The notes below the pieces were generated by a model. The model did no database searches and had not been told where the DNA came from. It saw nothing but the letters and a program-made list of their open reading frames with translations. This document shows positions 1-5,615 of a stretch of 5,615 bases of DNA, piece after piece (the first letter of the stretch is position 1; each line of letters begins with the position of its first letter). The stretch is from Sedimenticola sp. (GTDB lineage: Bacteria; Pseudomonadota; Gammaproteobacteria; Chromatiales; Chromatiaceae), in contig JALULB010000028.1 in NCBI GenBank assembly GCA_027041035.1, forward strand, positions 1-5,615. Reading direction: 5' to 3'. Position numbers and translations under genes: made by a program.

Positions 1-2145
1 GGTGAGTTCGATGGAATGCTCGAACCCCATCCACGGGATGTCCTCGGCGGGCGCGACGCCGTGGTTGCCTTGGTTGGTGCCGCCATAGCATTCCGCGTCG
101 GTATTCAGTATCTCGCGATAGTGGCCATGGGTGGGCAGGCCGATGCGATAACGCTGGCGGGGAACCGGGGTGAAGTTGAAGATACACACGGTGTGCCCGC
201 CATCATGCTGGCGCAGAAAGCTCAACACCGACTGCTCGCTGTCGTGGCAGTCGATCCAGCGAAAGCCGTCGGATTCGAAATCGTGGTGATGCAGGCTGTC
301 ATCGTCACGGTAGAGCCGGTTCAGATCGCGTACCAAGGTATGCACGCCCTGGTGCGACGGGGAGTCCAGCAGCGACCATTCGAGCTCCCGGCTGGCATCC
401 CATTCACCACGCTGCGCGAGCTCGGCGCCCATGAACAGCAGTTTCTTGCCCGGATGCGCGGTCTGCCAGGCATACAGCAGGCGCAGATTGGCGAACTTCT
501 GCCAGTCGTCGCCGGGCATCTTCTCCAGCAGGCTGCGCTTCATATGCACGACCTCGTCGTGCGATAGCGGCAGCACAAAGTTCTCGGTATAGGCGTAGAG
601 CTGGCTGAAGGTCAGACGTTCGTGGTGAAAACGCCGGTAGACCGGGTCGTGCTGCATGTATTCCAGGGTGTCGTTCATCCAGCCCATGTTCCATTTCATG
701 CTGAAACCGAGGCCGCCCATCCACACCGGACGCGAGATCATCGGCCATGCGGTGGATTCCTCGGCGATGGTCACCATGCCGGGGAAGCGTTCGTGTAATA
801 CCTCGTTCATCTCCTTCAGGAAGGCGATGGCCTCGAGGTTCTCGCGACCACCGAACTCGTTCGGTATCCATTCGCCGGGGTCGCGCGAATAATCGAGATA
901 GAGCATCGACGCGACCGCGTCGACACGCAGGCCGTCGATATGAAACTCCTCCAGCCAGTACACCGCGTTGGACAGCAGGAAGTTCTTCACCTCGTTGCGC
1001 CCATAGTCGAATACCAGCGTACCCCATTCGCGATGTTCGCCACGCCGTGGGTCGGCGTGCTCGTAGATCGGCTGGCCGGTGAAACGCGCCAAGGCGAAGT
1101 CGTCACGCGGAAAATGCGCCGGCACCCAGTCCAGGATGACACCCAGGCCGGCCTGATGACAGCGGTCGACCAGCTCGCGCAGGCCGTCGGGATCGCCGAA
1201 ACGCGCGGTCGGCGCGTAGTAGCCGGAAACCTGGTAGCCCCAGGATTCGTCCAGTGGGTGCTCGCTCACCGGCAGCAGCTCGATATGCGTGTAGCCCAGA
1301 TCCAGCACATAGGGGATCAGCCGGTCCGCGATCTCCTGGTAGCCAAGGAAACGGCCATCCTCGCCACGCCGCCAGGAACCCAGATGCACCTCGTAGGCGT
1401 TCAGAGGGCTGTGCTGCCAGTCCCATTCGGCGCGTTGGCGCATCCAGTCCTCGTCCAGCCATCGATGCTGGCTCGGCGCGACGATGCGGGATGCCGTGTC
1501 GGGACGCAGGGTCATCATTTGCGCATAGGGGTCGGTCTTCAGCAGCAGATCGCGTTGCTCGCTGAGAATCTCGTATTTGTACAGATCCCCGGGCGTCAGG
1601 CCCGGAATGAACAATTCCCAGACGCCGGAAACCCCGAGGTTGCGCATCGGGTGCCGCAGTCCGTTCCAGCCGTTGAAGTCGCCGACCACCGAGATACGTC
1701 GCACCGCCGGCGCCCACACGGCGAACAGACAGCCCTCGATGCCATCGACCTCGCGTGGATGCGCGCCGAGAAAACGGTAGGCGTGGTGATGCCGGCCCTC
1801 GCCGAACAGATGCAGATCCAGATCGCCGGTCAATGGCAGAAAGGTGTAGGGCGATACCGCTCGCTGGCTGGAGCCATCGTGTTTCTCGATCCATGCCAGA
1901 TGATAGTGTCGCGGTACGCGGCGCATTTCCTCGCCGGACAAATGGGCGACGAAGATGTCGCTGCCGGTGAGGCGTTGCATCGGACCGAAGCCTTCCAGCT
2001 CCACGTGCTCCGCCGATGGGAGGAAGGCGCGCACGACCTCGCCGTCGCCGTCGGGATGGCGGCCGAGCACGCTGAACGGATCATGCAGCTCACCTGTTTG
2101 CAGCATTTTCAATGCCGGGTCGAGCCGGGTTTTTTCTGGCGTCAT
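1..2145 (-). CDS. glgB: 1,4-alpha-glucan branching enzyme GlgB (GH13, CBM48), 3' end outside window
   Basis: GlgB cleaves alpha-1,4 glucan chains and re-attaches them through alpha-1,6 bonds, making the branches of glycogen in the cytoplasm. I read 715 uninterrupted codons on the minus strand; no stop is reached at the window edge. Domains in order: an N1 domain (about residues 1-110, with HDPFSVLG near residue 21), a CBM48 module (about 115-225, with VWAP at 143-146 followed by [10 protein letters not shown]), then the GH13 barrel. Catalytic-site residues are visible: Asp339 in LDWVPAHF, nucleophile Asp409 in GLRVDAV, acid/base Glu462 in IAEES and Asp530 in LSHDEVVH. Each sits four residues after its E. 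coli counterpart (335, 405, 458, 526). E. coli GlgB has 728 residues, so roughly 15-20 residues are missing here. The ATG at 2145 has AGGTGA five bases upstream. A GTG three codons earlier (2154) is an alternative start, and an in-frame TAG directly before it (2157-2155) excludes anything longer. The gene lies 130 bp downstream of malQ, so it may share its transcript or have its own promoter. Confidence 0.97.
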   Translation of the reverse strand, partial: MTPEKTRLDPALKMLQTGELHDPFSVLGRHPDGDGEVVRAFLPSAEHVELEGFGPMQRLTGSDIFVAHLSGEEMRRVPRHYHLAWIEKHDGSSQRAVSPYTFLPLTGDLDLHLFGEGRHHHAYRFLGAHPREVDGIEGCLFAVWAPAVRRISVVGDFNGWNGLRHPMRNLGVSGVWELFIPGLTPGDLYKYEILSEQRDLLLKTDPYAQMMTLRPDTASRIVAPSQHRWLDEDWMRQRAEWDWQHSPLNAYEVHLGSWRRGEDGRFLGYQEIADRLIPYVLDLGYTHIELLPVSEHPLDESWGYQVSGYYAPTARFGDPDGLRELVDRCHQAGLGVILDWVPAHFPRDDFALARFTGQPIYEHADPRRGEHREWGTLVFDYGRNEVKNFLLSNAVYWLEEFHIDGLRVDAVASMLYLDYSRDPGEWIPNEFGGRENLEAIAFLKEMNEVLHERFPGMVTIAEESTAWPMISRPVWMGGLGFSMKWNMGWMNDTLEYMQHDPVYRRFHHERLTFSQLYAYTENFVLPLSHDEVVHMKRSLLEKMPGDDWQKFANLRLLYAWQTAHPGKKLLFMGAELAQRGEWDASRELEWSLLDSPSHQGVHTLVRDLNRLYRDDDSLHHHDFESDGFRWIDCHDSEQSVLSFLRQHDGGHTVCIFNFTPVPRQRYRIGLPTHGHYREILNTDAECYGGTNQGNHGVAPAEDIPWMGFEHSIELT

Positions 2146-2150
2146 TTCAG

Positions 2151-2156
2151 TCACCT
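2151..2156 (-). promoter_or_regulatory. Shine-Dalgarno site of glgB
   Basis: AGGTGA on the minus strand lies five bases before the ATG at 2145 and supports that start. It overlaps the alternative GTG codon (2154-2152). That GTG would instead use AGAGG at 2168-2164 with a nine-base spacing. The two starts differ by only three residues. Confidence 0.5.
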
Positions 2157-2170
2157 ATCGATGCCTCTGA

Positions 2171-2180
2171 TCAGGCCTGA
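2171..2180. repeat. 10-bp perfect palindrome in malQ-glgB gap
   Basis: TCAGGCCTGA is a perfect palindrome located 25 bp upstream of the glgB start. It overlaps a second palindrome, CTGATCAG (2167-2174). It has no loop and no T-run, so it is not an intrinsic terminator. It could be a small operator or chance. I see no other structure in the gap apart from the weak promoter candidate and the ribosome-binding site. Confidence 0.3.
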
Positions 2181-2238
2181 GTGAAGCGGATGCGTAAGCG
2201 CACCGTGAACTGCTTGCCGAAACATTACGTGGATTCAA

Positions 2239-2266
2239 GCTATACATACCACGATACTTCGGTAAA
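2239..2266 (-). promoter_or_regulatory. Weak sigma70-like promoter candidate before glgB
   Basis: In the malQ-glgB gap (2146-2275), reading the minus strand, TTTACC (2266-2261) and TATAGC (2244-2239) are separated by 16 bases. Each matches four of six consensus bases for a -35 and a -10 box. Transcription would start near 2231, about 85 bases before the glgB ATG. The match is weak and could be chance in this locally AT-richer stretch. Its position supports at most a possible separate promoter for glgB. Confidence 0.18.
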
Positions 2267-2275
2267 TCCGATAAC

Positions 2276-3679
2276 CTATGTTTTGCGCCGTGGCGTTGGA
2301 TCCGGAAGGCGGCGTGCCGATTCGACCCGGCGGTGAATCTCGATGCCGAGATCGTCCGCTATCTGGTCCCAGTCGAACCGCCACTGCCAGTTGCCGTTTG
2401 CATGTCCCGGCAGATTCATGCGCGCCTCGGAACCAAGTCCAAGATAGTCCTGTAGTGGCACGATCGCCAGGTTGGCGGCGCACGAGAAAGCGGTTTCTAT
2501 CAGCAACCAGGCGATATCCGGCGCCTGTTCGGGCGATGCGCCAAGCTGCTCCAGGACCCAGGACTGTTCGTCCGGTTTCAGGCCGCGGAACCAGCCGAGC
2601 GTGGTGTCGTTGTCATGCGTGCCGGTGTAGACCACGGTGTCCGGCTGGATGTTCTTCGGCTTGTGCGGGTTGTCCTCGAAGGCGTCGAAGGCAAACTGCA
2701 ATACCGCCATGCCGGGCAGCTTGAAACGCTTGCGCAGTTCGACGACCTCGGGGGTGATCACGCCGAGATCCTCGGCAACGATCGGCAGTTCGCCCATCTG
2801 TTCGCGCAGGGTCTCAAGCAAGGTCGCGCCGGGAACCTTCTCCCAATAGCCGTCGACGGCGGTTTCGCAACTCGCCGGGATAGTCCACACGGCTTCCAGG
2901 CCGCGAAAATGGTCGATGCGCACGATGTCGAACCAGTCCAGGTGATGACGCATGCGCGCCATCCACCAACTGAAACCGTCGGCCTGCATCGCCTGCCAGT
3001 TGTATTGCGGATTGCCCCAACGCTGGCCGGTTTCCGAGAAATAATCGGGCGGCACGCCGGCGACCACGGTCGGCTCGCCGCGCTCGTCGAGCAGGAAATA
3101 GGGACGGTGCGTCCATACATCGGCGCTGTCGTGGGCGATAAAGATCGGCATGTCGCCGAACAGGTGGATGTCGCGCTCGGCGGCGTATTCGCGGATCTGG
3201 AGCCAGCGCTCGTGCAGACGAAACTGCTGGCGACGAATGGCGTCGATCTGATGCTTGTGACTCTGGCGCGCCTTTTCCAACGCACCGGGTTCACGATCCC
3301 GGTAGGCGGCCGGCCAATGCGTCCAGGGCTGCTGGTCGAACTGGGCCTTCAGCGACTCGAACAGCGCGAAATCCTCCAGCCAATGGCGCTGTTGCGCGCA
3401 ATAGTGGCGGTAGGCGTCCTGATCGTCGATCGGCGTGGCCAGCGCCGGGTTGTCCAGCAACCCTGGATTCGCGGCAAACGCGGAGGGGCTCTGATAGGGC
3501 GAATGGGTCTGATCCGGTATCGTCAGCGGCAGCATCTGCCACACCGACAGCCCGGATCCGGCGAGAAAATCCAGCCAGCGCAAGGCATCGTCGTCCAGCT
3601 TGCCGGAGGGTAGCGAGGTGGGATGCAGCAACACGCCCGCGCGGCGCCGCTTGAGTGGGTCGGCCGGCACGCTAGCCAC
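2276..3679 (-). CDS. malQ: 4-alpha-glucanotransferase (amylomaltase, GH77)
   Basis: MalQ moves maltodextrin segments between alpha-1,4 glucans, releasing glucose and building longer chains in the cytoplasm. The protein is about 467 residues, the size of the compact bacterial GH77 enzymes. The N-terminus has the family signature RRAGVLLHPTSLPSG. Catalytic residues, numbered from the GTG at 3679, are nucleophile Asp256 in VRIDHFRG, acid/base Glu303 in VAEDLG and Asp356 in GTHDNDT. The substrate-loop motif GVPPDYFSETGQRWGNPQYNW begins near residue 208, and the C-terminal RMNLPGHANGNWQWR is also typical. The start is uncertain because no ATG is available. GTG at 3679 has AGGG five bases upstream and overlaps the GH57 stop (TAG, 3674-3672). 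GTG at 3670 lies one base after that stop. GTG at 3733 gives a 485-residue form but lacks a visible ribosome-binding site and adds an unconserved-looking Ala/Val-rich leader. The tight junction implies translational coupling to the GH57 gene. The stop is TAG at 2278-2276. Confidence 0.96.
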   Translation of the reverse strand: MASVPADPLKRRRAGVLLHPTSLPSGKLDDDALRWLDFLAGSGLSVWQMLPLTIPDQTHSPYQSPSAFAANPGLLDNPALATPIDDQDAYRHYCAQQRHWLEDFALFESLKAQFDQQPWTHWPAAYRDREPGALEKARQSHKHQIDAIRRQQFRLHERWLQIREYAAERDIHLFGDMPIFIAHDSADVWTHRPYFLLDERGEPTVVAGVPPDYFSETGQRWGNPQYNWQAMQADGFSWWMARMRHHLDWFDIVRIDHFRGLEAVWTIPASCETAVDGYWEKVPGATLLETLREQMGELPIVAEDLGVITPEVVELRKRFKLPGMAVLQFAFDAFEDNPHKPKNIQPDTVVYTGTHDNDTTLGWFRGLKPDEQSWVLEQLGASPEQAPDIAWLLIETAFSCAANLAIVPLQDYLGLGSEARMNLPGHANGNWQWRFDWDQIADDLGIEIHRRVESARRLPDPTPRRKT

Positions 3680-5387
3680 CGCTTCCCTGGCCGTGGCCGC
3701 GACGCATGGAACCGCCGCCTTCTGCGTTGCCACCGCCGACGGACAACGGTTCGTCCAGATTCGCCGGTACCGCGAGACCGAGCAGGGTATGCAGGTTCTT
3801 CAATTGCTGGCGGTACAGCTCGTCGAAATCGCGCACGCTGTCGGACGGGTTGTAGTCGCCGAACCACCAGAACCAGTCCGAGCCCTCGCAGATTGCCAAC
3901 TGCTGCTCGGCGGCCTTGCGTTTCCCGGCGGGCAGCTTGTCGATGTGGGCGTCGTAGGCGAGCTTGGCTTCGACGAGGCGATCCCAGGCGCGGTTCTTGT
4001 CCGGATTGCCGATCCAGGTCGAGAACGAACCGTACACCCAGCTGCCGGCGCACAGATGCGGCAGTTCCAGCCCGGTGGTGCTGATCGAGGCCTCGGCGAA
4101 GGTCGTCAGCTTGATGCGTTCGCTGTGCGCCAGATGTTCGTACAGCGACTGGAGAAAGGCGTTGCCGTTGTCCGGGTAGTGTTCCCAGGCGTTCTCCCCG
4201 TCGAGGATGATGCTGACCACATGATCGCTGGGCTGGTCGGCGAGAAAGTCGGCGATGTTCTCCAGGTTCCCGACGAAATCGGCGGCTGCCTTGTCCGCCT
4301 CCCAGCCCTGGTATTCGAAGCCGATCAGGTCGGAAAGGCCATCGTCGCGGAAGAACAGTCGGCATTCCTGGTCGGGCAGATGATGCGACTTGAACAAGGT
4401 GCGCCGCGAATGCAACTGACCCTCGCCGAAGTTGGAGAGGTAGCAACTGTTGTGCCACACACCCTCGCCGGAGGCCGTCCAGCGAAAATCGTATTCCTCG
4501 ATCAGCTTCACCGCTTCCTCGCTGACGCCGCCTTCGGACAGCCACATGCCCACCGGGCGAAAGCCGAAATGATCCTCGAACACCCGCAGGCCGTGCTCGA
4601 TATGCCAGCAGGCGCGTTTGCCGCCGCCGGGGTAGCCGCTCGCCTCGGGTGACGGCGAATCCGGCAGCGCGCAATGCATGGAATCGAAATCCAGCAGTAG
4701 AGGCACGATCGGATGCCCGTAGGGCGACATGGATATCTCGATCTGACCGCTTTCGTGCAGCTTGCGGTAACGCGCGATCAGGTCGGTGAAGGCATCGGCG
4801 ATCAGTTGCAGCAGCGCGCGTCGGTCGTCGGCATCGAAGTTCCGCGCCTTCTTCATCAGGCGTCGCGCGGTATCCGTCTGTTTCAGCGAATGGCCGAGCC
4901 AGGAGAGGTGATACCAGGTCAACAGGTCGAAAAAATACTGATCGTTCAGAAAGCCGAGCAGGGCCTCGTCGATGTCGTGCCCGTGCTTCGTCCAGCCGAG
5001 CAGTTCGGCGAAGGCCGGATAGGGGTCGATCATGCGCGGCGCATGCGCGCGGCTGCAATCCATCACGAGTTTCTTGCGCGCGGCGATATCCTCGGCGATC
5101 GGGATCGCGCCGGAGAGCTGATTCAGCAACGGATCGTCGAACGGGCGGGCATCCTTCAGCCAGGCTTGCAATTGGCGATCGTAGTCGTCGATCTGTTCGA
5201 GCAGCACCGGGGCAAAATTCACCACCGCGCGCATGCGCGGCTGGGCCTCCAGGTGCGCCGCCATGTCGGTGTAATCCTTCATCGCATGCAGGTACACCCA
5301 GGGCAGGCGATAGGGACCGTCGAGGGTTTCGCGATACCACGGCTGGTGCATATGCCAGCACAGGACGACATTGAGTTTCTTGTTCAT
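3672..5387 (-). CDS. Glycoside hydrolase family 57 protein (alpha-amylase/amylopullulanase-like)
   Basis: This 571-residue protein belongs to GH57, retaining alpha-glucan-active enzymes with an incomplete TIM barrel. Visible motifs are WHMHQPWY (residues 11-18, the HQP substrate-site motif), GQIEIS (214-219), and MWLSEGG (281-287) with probable nucleophile Glu285. Next comes ILDGENAWE (394-402) with probable acid/base Asp396. C-terminal motifs are AGSWVYGSFSTWIG (447-460) and GSDWFWWFGDYN (502-513), typical of amylopullulanase-like GH57 members. No signal peptide is seen, so it is probably cytoplasmic. By context it likely trims, debranches or rearranges glycogen or maltodextrin together with MalQ and GlgB; the exact reaction cannot be predicted from sequence. 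The last 23 residues (549-571) are a Gly-rich low-complexity tail. The ATG at 5387 is the natural start, since MNKKLNVVLCWHMHQP fits the family N-terminus. The ribosome-binding site is poor: AAAGG at 5403-5399, 11 bases away. It is the first gene of the cluster within the window. Confidence 0.95.
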   Translation of the reverse strand: MNKKLNVVLCWHMHQPWYRETLDGPYRLPWVYLHAMKDYTDMAAHLEAQPRMRAVVNFAPVLLEQIDDYDRQLQAWLKDARPFDDPLLNQLSGAIPIAEDIAARKKLVMDCSRAHAPRMIDPYPAFAELLGWTKHGHDIDEALLGFLNDQYFFDLLTWYHLSWLGHSLKQTDTARRLMKKARNFDADDRRALLQLIADAFTDLIARYRKLHESGQIEISMSPYGHPIVPLLLDFDSMHCALPDSPSPEASGYPGGGKRACWHIEHGLRVFEDHFGFRPVGMWLSEGGVSEEAVKLIEEYDFRWTASGEGVWHNSCYLSNFGEGQLHSRRTLFKSHHLPDQECRLFFRDDGLSDLIGFEYQGWEADKAAADFVGNLENIADFLADQPSDHVVSIILDGENAWEHYPDNGNAFLQSLYEHLAHSERIKLTTFAEASISTTGLELPHLCAGSWVYGSFSTWIGNPDKNRAWDRLVEAKLAYDAHIDKLPAGKRKAAEQQLAICEGSDWFWWFGDYNPSDSVRDFDELYRQQLKNLHTLLGLAVPANLDEPLSVGGGNAEGGGSMRRGHGQGSGG

Positions 5388-5415
5388 TGTGTGTGGGGCC
5401 TTTGCGCTAGTTTTG

Positions 5416-5450
5416 GGGTAACTACTCAGCTAACCGCTGAAATGCGCCAG
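5416..5450 (+). repeat. Left terminal inverted repeat of the MITE-like element
   Basis: This 35-bp arm starts GGGTAACTACTCAG and contains the core CCGCTGAAATGCG (5434-5446). Compared with the reverse complement of the right arm it differs at arm positions 9, 15, 17, 18 and 32. Confidence 0.8.
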
Positions 5451-5462
5451 CTCTGCGTTCAA

Positions 5463-5474
5463 AAATGATCATTT
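5463..5474. repeat. 12-bp perfect palindrome inside the element
   Basis: AAATGATCATTT is perfectly self-complementary and lies in the AT-rich centre of the MITE-like element. It also forms part of the inner inverted repeat 5461-5476/5481-5496. It could be a protein-binding site or simply part of the element's fold; nothing in the sequence decides between these. Confidence 0.4.
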
Positions 5475-5505
5475 ACACTTGTAAAATCACATTTTTTGCC
5501 TTGAT

Positions 5506-5540
5506 CTGACGCATTTCAGCGGCGATCTGAGCAGTTACCC
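5506..5540 (-). repeat. Right terminal inverted repeat of the MITE-like element
   Basis: Read on the minus strand, this arm starts GGGTAACTGCTCAG and contains the same 13-base core CCGCTGAAATGCG (5523-5511). It is the inverted partner of 5416-5450, with 30 of 35 bases identical. Confidence 0.8.
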
Positions 5541-5551
5541 TTTGGGTTCGG

Positions 5552-5573
5552 GAACACCCGACGGACGGTGTTC
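5552..5573. repeat. Hairpin: 7-bp perfect stem, 8-base loop
   Basis: GAACACC (5552-5558) and GGTGTTC (5567-5573) are perfect inverted copies separated by 8 bases. On the transcribed (minus) strand it would lie in the leader of the cluster, or at the 3' end of an upstream gene outside the window. No T-run follows on either strand, so it is not a standard intrinsic terminator. Confidence 0.35.
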
Positions 5574-5579
5574 TCGGAA

Positions 5580-5607
5580 GGAGCCGGTGGTGTGATTCTC
5601 CGGCTCC
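5580..5607. repeat. Hairpin: 8-bp perfect GC-rich stem, 12-base loop
   Basis: GGAGCCGG (5580-5587) and CCGGCTCC (5600-5607) form a perfect GC-rich stem with a 12-base loop. The bases after it are GCTATCCT on the plus strand and TTCCGAGA on the minus strand, so the U-tract of a classical terminator is missing. It could still be the end signal of a gene lying beyond 5615, or a leader structure. Its place next to a second hairpin (5552-5573) makes a structured non-coding stretch. Confidence 0.4.
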
Positions 5608-5615
5608 GCTATCCT

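Larger units (their letters stand above)
5416..5540. mobile_element. MITE-like palindromic element, 125 bp, no coding capacity
   Basis: Two 35-bp arms (5416-5450 and 5506-5540) form an inverted repeat with 30 of 35 positions identical and no gaps. Both ends begin GGGTAACT. The interior also folds: 5461-5476 and 5481-5496 are inverted copies matching at 12 of 16 positions around a 4-base loop, ACTT (5477-5480). The whole unit is therefore symmetric about position 5478 to within one base. Short direct repeats flank it: TTTG at 5412-5415 and 5541-5544. If the ends are taken as GTAAC/GTTAC (5418-5538), the 8-bp flanks 5410-5417 and 5539-5546 match at six of eight bases and share TTTGGG. Terminal inverted repeats, flanking direct repeats and no ORF are the hallmarks of a non-autonomous transposon (MITE). 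I cannot assign a parent insertion-sequence family with confidence. The element ends 28 bp before the GH57 start codon. Confidence 0.72.

Noticed and set aside
404..1894. Minus-strand frames at 404-1027 and 1103-1894 within glgB
   Set aside because: They are out of frame with glgB, which reads continuously through both stretches. There is no frameshift or pseudogene.
940..2184. 414-codon open frame on the plus strand opposite glgB
   Set aside because: It is antisense to a clear GlgB with all catalytic motifs, has no recognisable domain, and is explained by GC-rich third positions that remove stops on the opposite strand.
2276..3733. Long malQ starting at GTG 3733
   Set aside because: No ribosome-binding site precedes it and it would overlap the GH57 gene by 62 bp. 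The conserved GH77 N-terminus begins well after the later GTG codons.
2615..4652. Two long plus-strand open frames (2615-3613 and 3600-4652) opposite malQ and the GH57 gene
   Set aside because: Neither has family motifs, and both mirror the strongly supported minus-strand genes. They are shadow frames from GC-biased codon use.
3523..5361. 612-codon minus-strand frame overlapping the GH57 gene and the 5' part of malQ
   Set aside because: Its translation is Arg/Ala-rich with no domain, while the overlapping frames encode complete GH57 and GH77 motifs. It is a frame-shifted shadow, not evidence of a fusion.
5461..5497. CRP or FNR operator in the AT-rich core (TGTGA and TTGAT-like pieces)
   Set aside because: The second half-sites do not match TCACA or ATCAA at the required spacing. 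The symmetry is better explained by the inner inverted repeat of the element.
5580..5607. Intrinsic (rho-independent) terminator
   Set aside because: The stem is strong but no run of T follows on either strand, so I list it only as a hairpin.

Overview
This window is part of a bacterial alpha-glucan (glycogen/maltodextrin) gene cluster, with all three genes on the minus strand. Transcription therefore runs from high to low coordinates. The order is a glycoside hydrolase family 57 (GH57) enzyme (5387 to 3672), a GH77 4-alpha-glucanotransferase, malQ (3679 to 2276), and the glycogen branching enzyme glgB (2145 to beyond position 1). glgB leaves the window with codon 715, only a short way before its expected C-terminus. 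The DNA is GC-rich with mostly G or C at third codon positions, and GlgB has the E. coli-like two-domain N-terminus. This suggests a gammaproteobacterium, perhaps of the Chromatiales type. The taxonomic guess is inference only.

Layout: positions 1-2145 are glgB. Positions 2146-2275 are a short intergenic gap with the glgB ribosome-binding site, small palindromes and a weak promoter candidate. Positions 2276-3679 are malQ. Positions 3672-5387 are the GH57 gene, which ends next to or just inside the malQ start, implying translational coupling. Positions 5388-5615 are the non-coding leader of the cluster. It holds a 125-bp nearly symmetric inverted repeat (5416-5540) that looks like a MITE, flanked by short direct repeats, then two further hairpins (5552-5573 and 5580-5607).

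How the genes fit together: GlgB makes alpha-1,6 branches in glycogen. MalQ disproportionates linear alpha-1,4 maltodextrins. The GH57 protein has the alpha-amylase/amylopullulanase-like active-site motifs and probably acts on the same alpha-glucans, but its exact specificity cannot be read from sequence. All catalytic residues that I could place are present in the three proteins, so the cluster appears functional.

The coding part is ordinary. The most unusual structure is the palindromic MITE-like element, which ends only 28 bp upstream of the first gene. It would either carry the promoter or be transcribed as a large hairpin in the 5' leader. No RNA gene or CRISPR array was seen, and no convincing intrinsic terminator.
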